From Candidatus Saccharimonadota bacterium (GTDB taxonomy: Bacteria > Patescibacteriota > Saccharimonadia > Saccharimonadales > Saccharimonadaceae), in the NCBI GenBank assembly GCA_010014665.1, contig RZYF01000004.1:1-36361 (forward strand): 36,361 nucleotides of DNA. The letters are read 5' to 3'. Positions 36,248-36,361 of the stretch are shown piece after piece. The notes beneath the pieces are model-generated. The model was given only the letters and a program-made list of their open reading frames with translations. It searched no databases and was not told the origin of the DNA. The position numbers and the translations under genes were made by a program. Every line of letters starts with the position of its first letter. Positions within the stretch are counted from its first letter, which is position 1.

Positions 36248-36361
36248 TTATTTTAGATTAGCAAAAAGATTATTTTTTTCGGCTTCTTCAAAAATATCTT
36301 CAGGTTCATCGTTATTATTTGGTTTAGCTTGCGAATTTTGTTGAATCCCTTCATTTCCCTG
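36248..36361 (-). CDS. C-terminal fragment of a CDS running off the right edge of the window
   Basis: The minus-strand frame is open from the window edge to TAA at 36250-36248: ...QGNEGIQQNSQAKPNNNDEPEDIFEEAEKNNLFANLK*. Confidence 0.6.
   Translation of the reverse strand, partial: QGNEGIQQNSQAKPNNNDEPEDIFEEAEKNNLFANLK

Noticed and set aside
1-36361. CRISPR arrays, transposons, phage modules, integrons
   Set aside because: No regularly spaced direct repeats, transposase/integrase motifs or terminal inverted repeats were seen.

Overview
The window is a gene-dense, mostly minus-strand bacterial segment. Its gene content and small ORFs suggest a reduced Patescibacteria/Saccharibacteria-like genome; this lineage call is inference only. 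It contains:
(1) a compact division and cell-wall (dcw) cluster, mraZ-rsmH-ftsL-like-ftsI-mraY-ftsW-murG-ftsQ, with no Mur ligases, ftsA or ftsZ;
(2) an envelope-type operon: GH1-like protein, YvcK, HAD protein and a GalU-like nucleotidyltransferase interrupted by one in-frame TAG;
(3) a PIF1-like helicase diverging from pheA;
(4) RNase H, SDR, NUDIX, CYTH, glycyl-tRNA synthetase and recO, with recO translationally coupled to a soluble histidine kinase and a lone receiver;
(5) xseA/xseB, a flippase-like membrane protein and a Trm11-like methyltransferase;
(6) rpmA (L27);
(7) ftsE-ftsX-CHAP hydrolase-ctpA, plus two paralogous surface proteins.

Most interesting observations:
- a recurrent leaderless-transcript layout, with a -10 hexamer exactly 6-7 nt upstream of the ATG at about ten genes;
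- a GH1 protein whose catalytic nucleophile motif (TENG) reads MGTG;
- an in-frame amber codon in the GalU-like gene;
- an untracked 53-aa membrane protein with a near-consensus promoter and a terminator;
- MraZ-type TGGGT repeats inside the promoter spacer of mraZ;
- a structured candidate sRNA between mraZ and rsmH.

No CRISPR array, tRNA, rRNA or transposon was seen.
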